Positions 34,124 to 45,391 of a DNA stretch of 64,000 nucleotides are shown one piece after another (positions within the stretch are counted from its first letter, which is position 1; each line of letters begins with the position of its first letter). This stretch comes from Aurelia coerulea (lineage: Eukaryota; Cnidaria; Scyphozoa; Semaeostomeae; Ulmaridae), in contig CM076943.1 in NCBI GenBank assembly GCA_039566865.1, positions 9,782,001 through 9,846,000 of the forward strand. The letters run 5' to 3'. Position numbers and translations under genes: made by a program. The notes under the pieces were generated by a model. That model was not told the origin of the DNA and did no database searches. It saw only the letters and a program-made list of their open reading frames with translations.

Positions 34124-34773
34124 CTATGACGAAAAAAAATGTATCAGGTCAATAGGATTCAAGACAAACGGGTACTGAAATAAAATGAACATAAATATAT
34201 AATATCACATCATATTTGAGTAGTTAGGCCCTCTTCTAACCGTACACTATATAATATCACATCGTGTTTACGTATCGGGTGTCCCAAAAAGTACGCAATC
34301 TTCGATTTTCTTTTTGGCAAGTACATCGAAATATAAATTATTTCCCTGGCATAGCTAATCTTGTTATTGGTTTTAAAATTAGCAAATTTAGCTCTTTTTA
34401 GGGCTGCCTGGTTTTGAAGCATGCTGCAAAAAGCACTCATGAGTACCAGATTAATTTCTCTATTTGCATAAGCAAAAGCTTCTAGTATGGTCACCAATAC
34501 AAAAGAGAAACGCCAACTATCATTGTTAGACTTGAAGAATATTGAAAAGTCGCATAATAATGGCAAGATTACGATGTTGCTTAAAACTATAGCTCAGAAT
34601 AAGGTTTTTCAAAGCGTCATTTTATACCCTGCAAGACAGTTTTAGCAAAAGCTAAGATTCTTAGTTTCTTACAAAATCTGTACGTGTATTGATAACAAAA
34701 GCTGCTTGACTTTCTCACTTATTCATTACATGAAACCAATAGAATAAATCAAAACAGATCCAAAGAAACGCAC

Positions 34774-34895
34774 TTGATTCCTTCTCTAATGATCTTGTCA
34801 GCTTCATATATCTCAAATCTTCTGGTGACTGATTTTCGGCATCTTGCGAGGCAACCCACATGGGAACAGCACTGCTTTGTCCAGTCATTCTTTCA
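34774..34895 (-). CDS. Host gene exon 14
   Basis: Codes ERMTGQSSAVPMWVASQDAE then NQSPEDLRYMKLTRSLEKES. Acceptor CTTTTAG; donor A|GTGCGT. Phase 2 in, 1 out, both matching. Confidence 0.75.
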
Positions 34896-35302
34896 CTAAA
34901 AGATGACAAAAGACAATCCAATCCAACTGCTTGCATGAAGGAAACACCTTATTTTACACGCTGATGAAACACAAAAATAAGACCACAAGATTTCAACCAC
35001 AATGATTCTTGACAATGTGCAGCTTAACATTCAAAATTATAAAGCTTAAAAACGGATTCCTTTGCTGGATTTCGCAATCTTCCAGAAAAGTATCTTTTTT
35101 TAATCGCCAATGTAGATGAAGATTTAATAACAAATTGCAAAATCAATTATTCAAACTTTCACTCGATGGAAACTGATTGTCTCAACAGGTATAAAATATA
35201 TGTTACGTTGATGTTATTTGATAATATTTCACTTTATTACATTGACTTATCGAGAAGTATGAACCTGATATGAAATTCGCGTCCTTAATCAAGAAATGAG
35301 TT

Positions 35303-35333
35303 TCATGTCCGGTCTCATGTAAAGGGCCTCTTA
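35303..35333. mobile_element. Solo end of the TTA-type GAGGCCC MITE
   Basis: TCTCATGTAAAGGGCCTCTTA is the right end of the element at 55575-56630. No left end nearby. It directly abuts a duplicated exon 13 donor. Confidence 0.65.
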
Positions 35334-35398
35334 CCCTGATCTGCATCCTGTATATCTACGAGAGTCATTCATAAATTTTACGGTGACAAATATAATAC

Positions 35399-35563
35399 CC
35401 TGATCTGCGTCCTGATGCCCCAAGATGCTTGATAATCATGGATGATGCCAATGCCTTTGTATTCATAAAACGAGGATCTTTGTTTTGCAGCAAGTTTTCA
35501 GATGATGATGCTGCTTTTGACTTCGGCTTTGGTTTGTCTGAACGCCCGCCACCATTATATGGT
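35399..35563 (-). CDS. Host gene exon 13
   Basis: Codes RPYNGGGRSDKPKPKSKAAS and on to KHLGASGRRSG. Acceptor TCGTAG; donor CAGG|GTATTA. The last bases and donor are duplicated about 64 bp downstream (35333-35350) beside a transposon end, giving a second, better donor CAGG|GTAAGA. Confidence 0.8.
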
Positions 35564-35579
35564 CTACGAATGAAGGAAG

Positions 35580-35680
35580 CCATAAATCAATTGATAAATC
35601 AAGCAACCAATAAGTCTATTAGTCAATCAATTAACGAATCGATCGATCAATCAATCACTAACATAATTAATCAATAGACC
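35580..35680 (+). repeat. (AATC)n-like microsatellite
   Basis: Degenerate AATCAAT/CGATCAATC repeats immediately upstream (minus sense) of exon 13's acceptor. Confidence 0.7.
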
Positions 35681-35980
35681 GCTCGGCTGTCATGTACAAA
35701 AGTCGGGGTCGAACGATATTTTTACACATTTCATAAAAAATCTGAGGAAGTTTCACATGTGAATAATGCCTCTAACTCGAAGTCTTCATATATAAATGTT
35801 TAAAAATGTGGTTCGATCAAAACACTTTAGTAGACTAGATAAAAGGCTGCTTCATTGTTGTAACCATAGAGTTATGCGGGTGATAAGTGTAGAAGGTAAG
35901 CATTTGTAGTATGCAATCATTATGAGTTAAAATCGATTCAAATAAGTAATAACAGTGAAGCGTGTGGCGATGTATGATGA

Positions 35981-36122
35981 ATAGCAAAAATAACTGATTA
36001 CTCATAAAGAATAATACTTCTATCGCCACTACTGACGAAGGGCACGGCCCGATACGTTTAGTTTCATTTTTCTATGGCGATAGAAGTATTATTTTTGATG
36101 AGTAATCAGTTATGTTTGCTAT
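35981..36122. mobile_element. Foldback MITE (ATAGCAAAAATAACTG ends)
   Basis: Arms ATAGCAAAAATAACTGATTA with TAATCAGTTATGTTTGCTAT, then AATACTTCTATCGCC with GGCGATAGAAGTATT; loop about 50 nt. ATTATGAGTTAAA occurs both near 35920 and at 36121, possibly a wider duplication. Confidence 0.75.
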
Positions 36123-36421
36123 TATGAGTTAAATATGGATAGATAAACAGAATGGAGGAATGCTACTTTTAAAGTAAACTTTGGAACCTGTGCGGTGCTG
36201 AAATTATCGAGATAGCCTGTATTGCTATTTTGTCGATCTACCAAATTTGACAAAAAAACTATTACTGGGTTCCGGTCCTATTCTGTAATTGGGATCGAAA
36301 TTGTGTTATTTGGGATCGAGGTGCAGTTAATGAGCGCAGACATGGAGACAGCAAACGACGATGTTGTGTGACGATATCATACACTGACGGACGAGAGAAT
36401 TTACATGCTACGAGAGCTTAA

Positions 36422-36723
36422 AGGGGCTCCGTCGCCAAACTGTAAAAAATCTGATAACACCGCACGTGGCCATTGTTCTCCATTGCCTTCTGCAGTTTAT
36501 TTGGTGGCTTCACCCAAGCCATAACAAAATGCTCGTTAAAAATCCACTTACATCCAAGCAATCGTAAGAGATATGACTGTTTGGATTTTTTCTCTCTGAG
36601 GTACAAAGAACTATCTGCAAAATGATGCTTTCATTCTCGAAAAAACAGGTAAACGTCTGCGATATTGCCCATCAAAAAACTTCAAACTCATCCTTTCGAC
36701 CGAAATTTGGAGACGGAGCCCTT
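36422..36723. mobile_element. piggyBac-like MITE, TTAA target
   Basis: TTAA at 36418-36421 and 36724-36727; TIRs AGGGGCTCCGTC and GACGGAGCCCTT. TTAA targets are the hallmark of piggyBac elements. The 302-bp interior has no transposase. Confidence 0.75.
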
Positions 36724-37037
36724 TTAAATACAGAACGGAAATGACTATAAAGAAATTACAAGGCCACAGTACAGTGAACATACGTGCAACATACGAACAT
36801 ACATCTCATACGTTCATACGTTCATACGAACATACGTTCTAGGAACATACGTGCGGTCCTGCTAGATTCGAAGGGATTTATTCTATTCGAAGGTGGGGCA
36901 TAATCAAGGACTATGGTACAAGGAAAAGAGGTAGGCAGCATCCCCTTTGCTGGACTGTTTAAATTTGAGCTATAAAAATTGCAATGTGAAATATAATCTA
37001 TTCAGTAACAATACTCAGGAACTTGAATTGTAAATAC

Positions 37038-37088
37038 CGTGGCAATTTCTTGATGTAGGTTCGGTTACCAAACCCATCGCGTGTATAC
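37038..37088 (-). CDS. Host gene exon 12
   Basis: 51-bp exon coding YTRDGFGNRTYIKKLP, between acceptor GTTTAG and donor CG|GTATTT. Phase is consistent on both sides. Confidence 0.75.
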
Positions 37089-37289
37089 CTAAACAAAAAT
37101 GCAAAAAAGTTACATGAAATTGGTAGGAAATTCTTAAGGACATAGTCAATAGCAAAACAGTTTGTTCCTTTGAACAACGAAATTTCATCTTCTTTAAAGT
37201 TTCTTTAAATGGCGTTTAACTTGGCATATGCCCAATGATTTTCCAAATCACGCCTTCGATGAATAATTCTTACATAATAAGAAACTTAC

Positions 37290-37466
37290 TGGTATCTAAC
37301 GGTATCAGGTTCAACTGGTCCAGAAACTTTGTAATGCTTCTCTGTCTTTGTCTGCCTTTCTTGTGGAAAATGAACTTTGTACTGCCTTGGGCTTTCTTCT
37401 GGCAGCATGATTTCGGCCTTCTTTAAAGTATGCCCGTTTTGATCACCTTTGATTGCACCAGTTGGC
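37290..37466 (-). CDS. Host gene exon 11
   Basis: 177-bp exon, acceptor GTGCAG, donor CCA|GTAAGT. Codes about 59 residues including KKAEIMLPEESPRQYKVHFP and KHYKVSGPVEPDTVRY, basic and Pro-rich. Phase 2 in, 2 out. Confidence 0.8.
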
Positions 37467-37919
37467 CTGCACAAAATGATGGTAAAAATTCACTTATAAT
37501 GCAAATTAAATGCTCAAAGGGAATCCAACCATATATCAATAGCTTAAGACAGTGGTGGTCAAATTCTAGCCAATCAGATATCAGTATTTCCAGTTGACGC
37601 AGATCAGCTACCCAAATATGGTGCGGTACGTGTCGTTGCCTCTTGTCTTTGCATCGCCATGTTTAGCAAAGGCTTATGTATGCTTAGATTCAAGGGAGAT
37701 GGGTCTGGAAATACGTTTGTATTGTTACAGAGGCAACAAATTACATTTCTTCGAACAAGGATATATCCCAGGTGAGGTACCTGACTTTCATCAGTACGAG
37801 GGAGTCCACTCCAACAAACAATTTTTCACCCGGCTCTAGAATTTTTCCCTCCAAACGATATCCAGCTTTGGAACAGATTAGCGAAAACTATACTCCAAAT
37901 GTAAAAAATTCACTGAAAA

Positions 37920-38110
37920 ATGACGAATAACCCCCGTACCAACGAATACCCCTTTTGTTTTGACAACTGGTTCCAGAAAAATTGCCTTCTTTCGATACCC
38001 GGCGTAAGAAGAAAACGATGCCCCCCGGAAAGGAGTGCACATCCCGTCAACTAAGTATACCAACCCCCCCGGAAGAAGCACATCTGAGAAATGCATTGCA
38101 TGAAAACTGA
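37920..38110 (-). other. C-rich patch, unassigned
   Basis: Several CCCCC runs and AACCCCCGTACCAACGAATA; resembles the G-run MITE ends but no inverse partner or TSD found. The plus-strand ORF at 37594-37839 has no recognised domain. Confidence 0.3.
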
Positions 38111-38523
38111 ACATGACATTTTACGTCCATTTTGGGTACTTTTACAAATAATTTTAGGGGAAAATTGCCTATAACGATGAATTTAATTCCATTTTTATTT
38201 TAAAATAATTATGCGCACAGGTTACAAAGATTCACCTAAATGTTTTTCAATCTGACCTGTTACAAGAAAAAGAAAACTAAGCAAAAGAAAACTAATAATT
38301 TAAGAACGTAAGGAGTTAAAAAATCTATTTGAAAATATACGAACAAAGTTCAAAATCCGAAAAGAATATAAGAGAAAAAAGAATTCAAATTACACCTCTG
38401 TCCATTTGTTCCTGTTTGACTTTTTATGGAGGGTGCCAATTTTGTTTTGCTTCAAATAAAATAAGCTTTCTTAAGTTAGCCTCAACAAATAATACGACGT
38501 ACGATTTATAAAATAATATATAC

Positions 38524-38624
38524 CTTAAATAAAGCCTTGGACTGAGTCGTTCACGTGGGCTGCTTAGCGGTGAATTTGAAGGGCTTGACCTTACTTCTCT
38601 ATGAAATTCTTGACTGATGTGGAT
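38524..38624 (-). CDS. Host gene exon 10
   Basis: Codes IHISQEFHREVRSSPSNSPL followed by a Ser/Pro/Arg tail, from acceptor TATTTTAG to donor AAG|GTATAT. Likely disordered and phosphorylatable. Phase 0 in, 2 out. Confidence 0.7.
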
Positions 38625-38722
38625 CTAAAATAGATAGAAACATGTTGAGAAATCTCAAAAGTTGAAAAAATCAGGTAAGAAGTGTAAGGAGAAATGATTT
38701 TCTTAACAAGTATGTTCGTGAG

Positions 38723-39017
38723 AATTGATCAGTGGCGAGCCACCTTAACCAATTGTATTTTTGTGTTTTTGAACTTATTTCTACTTACTTGTGAGCCACG
38801 TTATCGCTGTTTCGTGTTTTGAAATTGTCTGTAGTGAGCCAGCTTAAATTTAGATCTACCTTGGCGTTCACGTTGATAGGTGGATCTGCACTTAAGATGG
38901 CTCACTACAGAAAATCTCAAAATCACGAAACAATGATAAGGTGGCTCACTACCAAGTAAAGATAAGATCAAAAAACACAAACACAATTGGCTAAGGTGGC
39001 TCGCTACTAATCAAATT
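38723..39017. mobile_element. Foldback MITE with repeated GTGGCTCACTA blocks
   Basis: Outer arms AGTGGCGAGCCACCTTAACC with its inverse GGCTAAGGTGGCTCGCTACT. Two further inverted pairs of GTGAGCCA/TGGCTCAC blocks lie within, with CGTGTTTTGAAATTGTCTGT matching ACAGAAAATCTCAAAATCACG. About 295 bp, no ORF. Confidence 0.8.
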
Positions 39018-40160
39018 TCACACTGATACACAATTGGTGTCATATCGCTCATGGTATGTTACAATGAAACATGTCAAGCCTCACACCTTTCTGTTACATA
39101 TTATGACTTTATACAGGTCTTGGTTTCATGCCTACAAAATTGAATCACGAAAAATGCGAAGCCTCGTGCGAAGCTATCAAAACCCACTCATTGTACCTCT
39201 TGACACATTAGAAAGGTAATGAGCATACAATGACTGCTTGTTTCTATGGTAACAGTCTGTTGCATTCGTGGAAAGGTTCCTTTTTCCAAACGATTATTGT
39301 CATCAAAGACAGATCAATGTTCATGGCTTGAATAGTACAAGTTCTATTAGGACATTCATGTTTCACTATTCTCTATGCTAAATCTAATCCAGAAACCGAT
39401 CATCTAAATTCCAATGTCACATAATTACAAAAGTTGTAAACCGCATTCTCAAAGTGCACACTCGAGAACACACATCCAAATATTGACTCTAAACAGGAAA
39501 ATCGTAAATCTATCGCCATGACGTTATCAAAGTGACTACTTTACATGAAACATCTCTGTAGATAAACTTGAATTACAAGGCAAAAAAATGCAAGCATCGA
39601 ATTGAGATCTCTAACCAATCTAGATCATGCCCGCAATCAATCTAAACTGCCGGGAACTCGAAGACAGTACTGATGATGTTATTTCAAAATATCGAGTATG
39701 GTAAAACTTGTAACAAGATTGTTCCAATTCGTATCGCCCTGTAAAGGTATCAAGGGAATTTATCAAAACAGTGGAATTCAGCATCAAAAATTTTATCCCT
39801 AGAATTAGTTGAAATGAGAACAGAGGTGTATCTTTAATAACAACCAGCTTACTATCAAGAATGATCATTGGTTTAGATTGCTATCTTGTAGAGGAATTAG
39901 TTAAAAAATAAAATTGCTACATTCATCCAGAAAGAGAGCATCGAGAATGTGCCAAATTAACCTTCGGGATATCGTTGATCATCCGTGAAACCCCGACTGT
40001 CAGCCATCACGGCAATAACAATAATAGCACATGTTATTGAACTCCCATTTCGCAACTCGTTGAGCTAACGCTCGTGCAGCAGACTACAATTCATCGATTT
40101 CTAAATCCCCTAATCATCACGAAAAATATTTCCCTTTGTCCATTCATGTCGAGTGTTCAG
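39018..40160. other. Intron sequence, nothing recognised
   Basis: No exon with good splice sites, TIR or retroelement signature was seen. An inverted 20-bp match to the 54424-type repeat begins after 40060. Confidence 0.4.
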
Positions 40161-40164
40161 AAAA

Positions 40165-40386
40165 TTTGATCAATATTTTTTTATCGTTTTCAGTGCTTCC
40201 GAAAGCTAAAATTTTAAAAACCTCGATTATAGCTGTAAAAACAAAACACACAAAGATCTCCAAAAATTCCTAGAATCTAATTCAGGCTTTTTGCTAAAGA
40301 TTAAGTCATAATCGTCAAAATTGGTCTGGTGTACGATTTATCATAGCCTGCTATAAGTGGATAGTATTTGGCGCAAACGAGTTTCT
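40165..40386. repeat. Dispersed repeat, GGCGCACCTGGTA-family copy
   Basis: Shares GTCATAATCGTCAAAATTGG and ATAGTATTTGGCGCAAACGA with 13081-13291 and 54880-55053. It ends 38 bp from micro-exon 9's donor. Confidence 0.5.
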
Positions 40387-40423
40387 TATAAAAACGAATA
40401 CTGTAAGACTTCAAGACGTACCT

Positions 40424-40462
40424 GCAACGCCCGCAACTTGATAAACGGCAAATTCATATCCT
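40424..40462 (-). CDS. Host gene exon 9 (39-bp micro-exon)
   Basis: Codes DMNLPFIKLRALQ between acceptor TTCTCAG and strong donor CAG|GTACGT, phase 0 both sides. Found because exons 8 and 10 both need phase 0 here. Its small size makes it tentative. Confidence 0.6.
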
Positions 40463-41389
40463 GAGAACTCAATCTCGAAAATAGTCCATTCACCACTTTG
40501 TTTTGTTTTTGAAAGTTCAGGATTGTGTCGTTCGGTACATCAATTTCTATTCAAATCTCAAACAAACAAACAAAACTTCCTCCTGCCTCATACGATGTTG
40601 TCACATTACTTGACACTAATTGAGCTCTTGAGTTTCCATCCATAAACAATACCGTGCTTAACGAGCGAAATCAATAAAACAAGGCAACAATGGCGGTTGA
40701 CACGTTTAAAAGTTAATTGGTCCAAGAAGCAGAGAGATGAAACCAGACTTATATTGTCTGGACAAAAAAATTAAGGCATTGACAATAGACTGCGTATAGA
40801 CAAACTTCAAGAATCTGCTGACTCATGGTTCTAGATGGCGCATCTGATTGGCTTACGTTCATGTGAAATGAAATTGATCACAAGAGACCTATTGTGCAAC
40901 AGCAGGTCCATTTAGTTTGTTTGGAGTGATAATTGATCTTTATCACATGGGTCACATGATTCACAGCAAAACAGCTCTATTTATCATGACTCGTTACCTT
41001 TCTGATGTTTTTATTTTCACTCATACAAGGACTTGCAACCAAACAGATTCAAAACAGAGACTAATTTCTTCTTCTTCCAAAAATGGAGCGCCTCCTTTCC
41101 AAGTTGCGTCTCGTCCGAAATCTAGCAATGTCCGAAAGTATTTTCATCCGAAAATTAAATTCTTTGCAAGTAGAAAACATCCACATTTGAGTTGCCTCTT
41201 CTTTCTCAGTCCAATTCTTTTCGCCGATTTGGCAGGATGTCTCATAGGACCAAGCCCCGTGAACTCTCTTGCTTGCTTATGCACGCTTTCACTCACACGC
41301 GCCGTTGAATGATAAAAAATGCCGTTTAAGATTTGTTGATACCTTGTCTCATTTTTGATTACAAAGTCCTTTGTAATCTAAGAAGGGGC

Positions 41390-41450
41390 TCCGATGTCAG
41401 TCAGAAAGTCAGAAAGAAAGAAAGAAAGAAAGTAAGTAAGTCAGTCACGC
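41390..41450 (+). repeat. GAAA / AGTC microsatellite
   Basis: AGTCAGAAAGTCAGAAAGAAAG and GTAAGTAAGTCAGTC tandem simple repeats. Confidence 0.8.
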
Positions 41451-41467
41451 TCGTTAAAGCAATTAAT

Positions 41468-41757
41468 TAACGTTTTATCTTCGAGTTATCCACTGTTTTG
41501 TACCATTCGCTGATGACGTCATTTTGTTTGCAAAAAGTAAAGAAAGTATACAAGGTTGACCATGTTTCCAAAGACAAATCTAATTAAAAAACTCTGCACC
41601 AATTTATTTATCTCGGCTGAAATGTTTCCTACAACTGTAATCTTTTAAAGATCAGATACAGCTATATTCCATCTGTTATCCTAGTCATTTGCAAACAAAA
41701 TGACGTTATCAGCTTAAACATAAAATCAGTGGATAACTTGAAAACGAAATGAGATAT
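41468..41757. mobile_element. Foldback MITE (TTATCCACTG arms)
   Basis: Arms CGTTTTATCTTCGAGTTATC then CACTG, and CAGTGGATAACTTGAAAACG; inner pair TGACGTCATTTTGTTTGCAAA / TTTGCAAACAAAATGACG. About 290 bp. Confidence 0.75.
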
Positions 41758-43083
41758 CAAAGAAATCTCAACAGGGTTTCTTATCATTCGACAGTGCTGG
41801 TCATTTGCATCAATAAAAATGTTCTCGCCTCTAGGTTACCTTTCCAAACTTTTCCAAATGATTGGGTTTAAGATCCTTGATGACTTATTGACAAAACGAA
41901 ATCATACGTTGCGTTCGTTGGCGTGAATCGAAAGTTTGATACGCTGTCAGATCATAATTCGAGTCATGATTAAAATTTAGGCCGGGGAAAATCTGGAAAT
42001 TGAAAAGCTCTAGAAACTATCTAATAATCCTTTGACACCACCAATACAACTCCTAAAAGTATAGATTCCATCACCCACTGAGCCCTAACTAAATTTTCAA
42101 CTTACGACCGTTTTAATAAACTGTTGCCTTATTTGGAAGTACAACAACAGGGAAGTCAGTAACACAATTAGGGTTGGTAGGTCTTCTAATTGTTTAGACT
42201 TGCCCCAGGAAAAAAGCAATTCACCTAAATTATCCATGGACCGAAATTGCCCACCTTACCCTACCATTTTTAGAAGACTTAGCAGACTTCAGATACCCAA
42301 AAGAATACGCCCTTGATCAACGAATAAAGACCATAATGGGGAAAAAACAATTGTCACTGGTTTGTTTTCTCGACTTCTGTCTTCTTCTGCTGCACCAACA
42401 CCAAGCATCCTTCATCTCAAGCAGCTCTGCGAGAAAGGCACAACAGAACGTCTTCCCTGACCCCGTCGGCGCGCATAAAAAACGGCGTCATTCATTACTA
42501 TTCCCTTCAGAGCGGCTGTTTGAACGTTAAATTGCACATTAAATTTTGTATTCACAGCTTCGATGAGATGATCCTCCATTTTGCAAAGAAAAAGCGAGAA
42601 GGCAGGGAATATTTTAAGCACATCTTATTTCTGCTAAATCCTGCTGGCTAAACCCCCCGACACACTCTAATCAGTCCCAACCTTCCTTCGCTCCAACATC
42701 AGCATTTTGCCTAATCAGCTAATCAACGCTAGACTAATCAAGCGCTAAGAATAGGCACGTGGTCTAACCTTATTAAGAAAGTAACGATCTGATTGCTCCC
42801 GCTGTAAATGCAACGGAGATTGTCTAAATTAGTTCCCGTTTTGAAGCTGCATTGTCATGAGTCTCAGTGTGAAGCAATAAAATCATCCAATTCAATGCGG
42901 AAAAGTGATTCTCATGTAATCAGTCTAGTAATTGGCTAGGGAAGTGACAGGAGTGCGTGGAAAGCCCTTTACACTTTAACCATGTCCCTCGATAAAATTC
43001 GCCAAAGGTAAACACAATAAATTGCCCCTTCTGTTAGATCTCAGTAAGCAAGTCGAGTTGATACGTACGAAAACATTACATAC

Positions 43084-43165
43084 CGGTGCCTTTTGTTCTA
43101 ACATCTGTTGCCCAACTGGTGTCACCAACTCGAGCAATGCATTTGTACTTAAACCATTTTTTGGC
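43084..43165 (-). CDS. Host gene exon 8
   Basis: 82-bp exon found by phase matching. Acceptor CTCAAAG after a T-rich tract; donor CCG|GTATGT. Codes PKNGLSTNALLELVTPVGQQ then MLEQKAP, an amphipathic stretch. Phase 2 in, 0 out, agreeing with exons 7 and 9. Confidence 0.65.
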
Positions 43166-43559
43166 CTTTGAGAATGAGAATAATGAAAATAAAATCATAA
43201 TTAAGACAAGGAAAAAAAATTGCTTTCCTAGCTTGTTAGTTTCAAATCGATATGTTGATTTACAGCATATAGGCTCCAAATCTTTTGGTGTTGAGGATAC
43301 TGAAAACTTTTTTGTTACATTGCGCTTCTTTTAATGAGGAACGACGTGATCTTCTCGCTGGAGTCTTTTTGCTACTGCGACCATTTGGATATGTCAGTCC
43401 TTCAAACAAGGTTCTTATGGAGCTTTCATTGTATGGTTATAGAAAACCTTTCCAATGACGTTGATACATTAACTTTGAAGTTTATCCACAAAACTGGTCG
43501 ATTTGTTTGAGATCGATCATTCCAAACTTCGTTACATGCCACCACCTTGCCCCGACCTT

Positions 43560-43836
43560 GCCCCGTTTAGTAGTAATTTATGAGTAGATTGTAAGTAGTT
43601 CTAATTTATTTCTTGTGTATGTTCTAATTTATTTCAGGAAACCTTTATTTTTTGCTCGTATCATGCATTTTTCCAGTCGTGTATTCTAATTAGTTTTTTA
43701 CATCTCTATGTTAATGGCTTTGAGGTAGACACTGCCTTTAGCTCCTTGGAGTATCGTTGTAATAGTATTGTAGAGTAATTCTGTAAGTAGTGTAGTGTAG
43801 CTCGCACTGTAGATCGTAGCTTTGTATTTGAAGGTG
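43560..43836 (+). repeat. Low-complexity LINE-like 3' region
   Basis: TTCTAATTTATTTC duplicated (43599, 43623), then GTATTGTAGAGTAATTCTGT and TGTAGTGTAGCTCGC. Directly followed by a SINE. Confidence 0.4.
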
Positions 43837-43837
43837 T

Positions 43838-43985
43838 TGTGGCGCAGTGGTGTAATTCTCTCACATTGCAGCCAAAACAGTCAGGTGGACCGGGTTCGAT
43901 CCCAGGTAGAGCCCCATCACTTCAGCGTCATGACAAGGGGTCGCAGATTCGATTAGGCCTATTCTACTTATGCGATCCTTCATCT
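43838..43985 (+). mobile_element. tRNA-derived SINE, second copy
   Basis: A box TGGCGCAGTGG (43840-43850), B box GGTTCGATCCC (near 43894), then CATCACTTCAGCGTCATGAC and GGTCGCAGATTCGATTAGGC as in the 32440 copy. The 3' CTTCACC end is missing. Confidence 0.8.
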
Positions 43986-44047
43986 TATTGGAATATGAAA
44001 AAAATTATGATTTTATTATATTAACTTGTCAAATGGCTTTTACTTAC

Positions 44048-44114
44048 AGGCCACTGTGGCGATCCACTTGTTTCCTTGCGATGCTTTGCTGTGTGCTCTT
44101 TGCTGGCTGCATCC
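44048..44114 (-). CDS. Host gene exon 7
   Basis: 67-bp exon, donor CCT|GTAAGT, acceptor TTTAAAG. Codes GMQPAKSTQQSIARKQVDRH plus SG. Phase 1 in and phase 2 out match both neighbours. Confidence 0.75.
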
Positions 44115-44756
44115 CTTTAAATAATCAAAATTAGAATAAAGGAGCTACATTTAGATTCTATAAAAAGAACGCATCAAATACTGAACAGCAAAGCCTCAAA
44201 CGGCCATGACAGACAAATGAAATGCCAGGAAAAATGTGGTCATACTTTATAATCAGGGATTCCATACGTTAGATGCAGTAACTGAGCATTAAATTCAAGC
44301 AACAGTGAATTTATCTGCAACAAATATTTTCATTTTGATGAAACAGCCCTTACCAGCAATGTAGCTTAATTGAGATCAAACTTCTCTGCAAGTAGCCACT
44401 CAAAATGATACAAAGTTTCGCATAGGCTCAATCTGAAGCATTATAAAACCGAGTTGTCTTTTTAGTCAAAAAGAATTGCCTTTGCAAAGTAAGAGATTGA
44501 TGCTCATGGGTAGCAACACATGATAGAAGCTTGTGTAAATCATTCTTTTGATGCTCTGCTCGACACTGCGAAGTTTTTTTGATGACTAGGATTATCTATT
44601 CTTTGGATTATCTATTTTTATTAAAATTTTTGCCTTACCCATTCAACTTACTTCTAAAAAACTTACTAATTTTACCCAAGTGGACCCTACTTGAAGAAGG
44701 CATGTATGAATTATAACGTAAATCTCAAAAAAAGAAAGAAGAATAATGTAACTTAC

Positions 44757-45355
44757 CTCTTTCAGTTTTAAAATTACTTTTCTTTTCATCTGCTTCATGT
44801 GAAGCCTGCTTTCTCTCTCTCAGCTTCTGAAATTTCGCATAACTAGGGATATATTCAACTTTCGGTTGACCGCCAGGTCTTCTTGTCTCAGTTTGCTCAT
44901 AGTTGGCTGCTTTCTTCTCCACTTGATGTCTAGTAACTTTCACATCATTTCCTTTAACCATAGTCTCTAAATCTGGCTCCCAACTCTGAGTATCTTCTTG
45001 AATCTCTAATGACTCAATATTCTCAAATGACTGGTTGTTGAAATCACCTTGTTCTTCCAATGTCTCTACGATTGCTCCATCTGAATCCAAATCATAGGAA
45101 GAGGCATCCCTAACAACTTGATCAGCATCAAGAATCACTCGATCTTCGTCGATTTCTGATTGGGAATCACTTGCATCAATGTTTGACTTGAACCTCACTG
45201 ATTTGCTGAAATAATCAGCACTTTTTGATCTTTGTATTTGATCTCTTCGGGCTGACGATGTGATATTCTCAACCAATTCTTGTGGCAAATATTCGTTGTT
45301 TTCTCGTTCTTTTATTTCTTGAGCATTATAATGGATAGAGACTTTTGATACTGGC
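44757..45355 (-). CDS. Host gene exon 6 (acidic linker)
   Basis: Largest exon, 599 bp, with acceptor TTTTCAG and donor GAG|GTAAGT. About 200 residues rich in Asp, Glu, Ser and Gln, for example IDASDSQSEIDEDRVILDAD, ending in a Lys/Arg/Glu-rich stretch (KLRERKQASHEADEKKSN). No catalytic domain is visible; probably a disordered or coiled scaffold segment. It needs two bases from an upstream exon not yet found and leaves one base that fits exon 7. Confidence 0.8.
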
Positions 45356-45391
45356 CTGAAAAGAAGTTATGAAATTGTTTCAATGGCTTAC

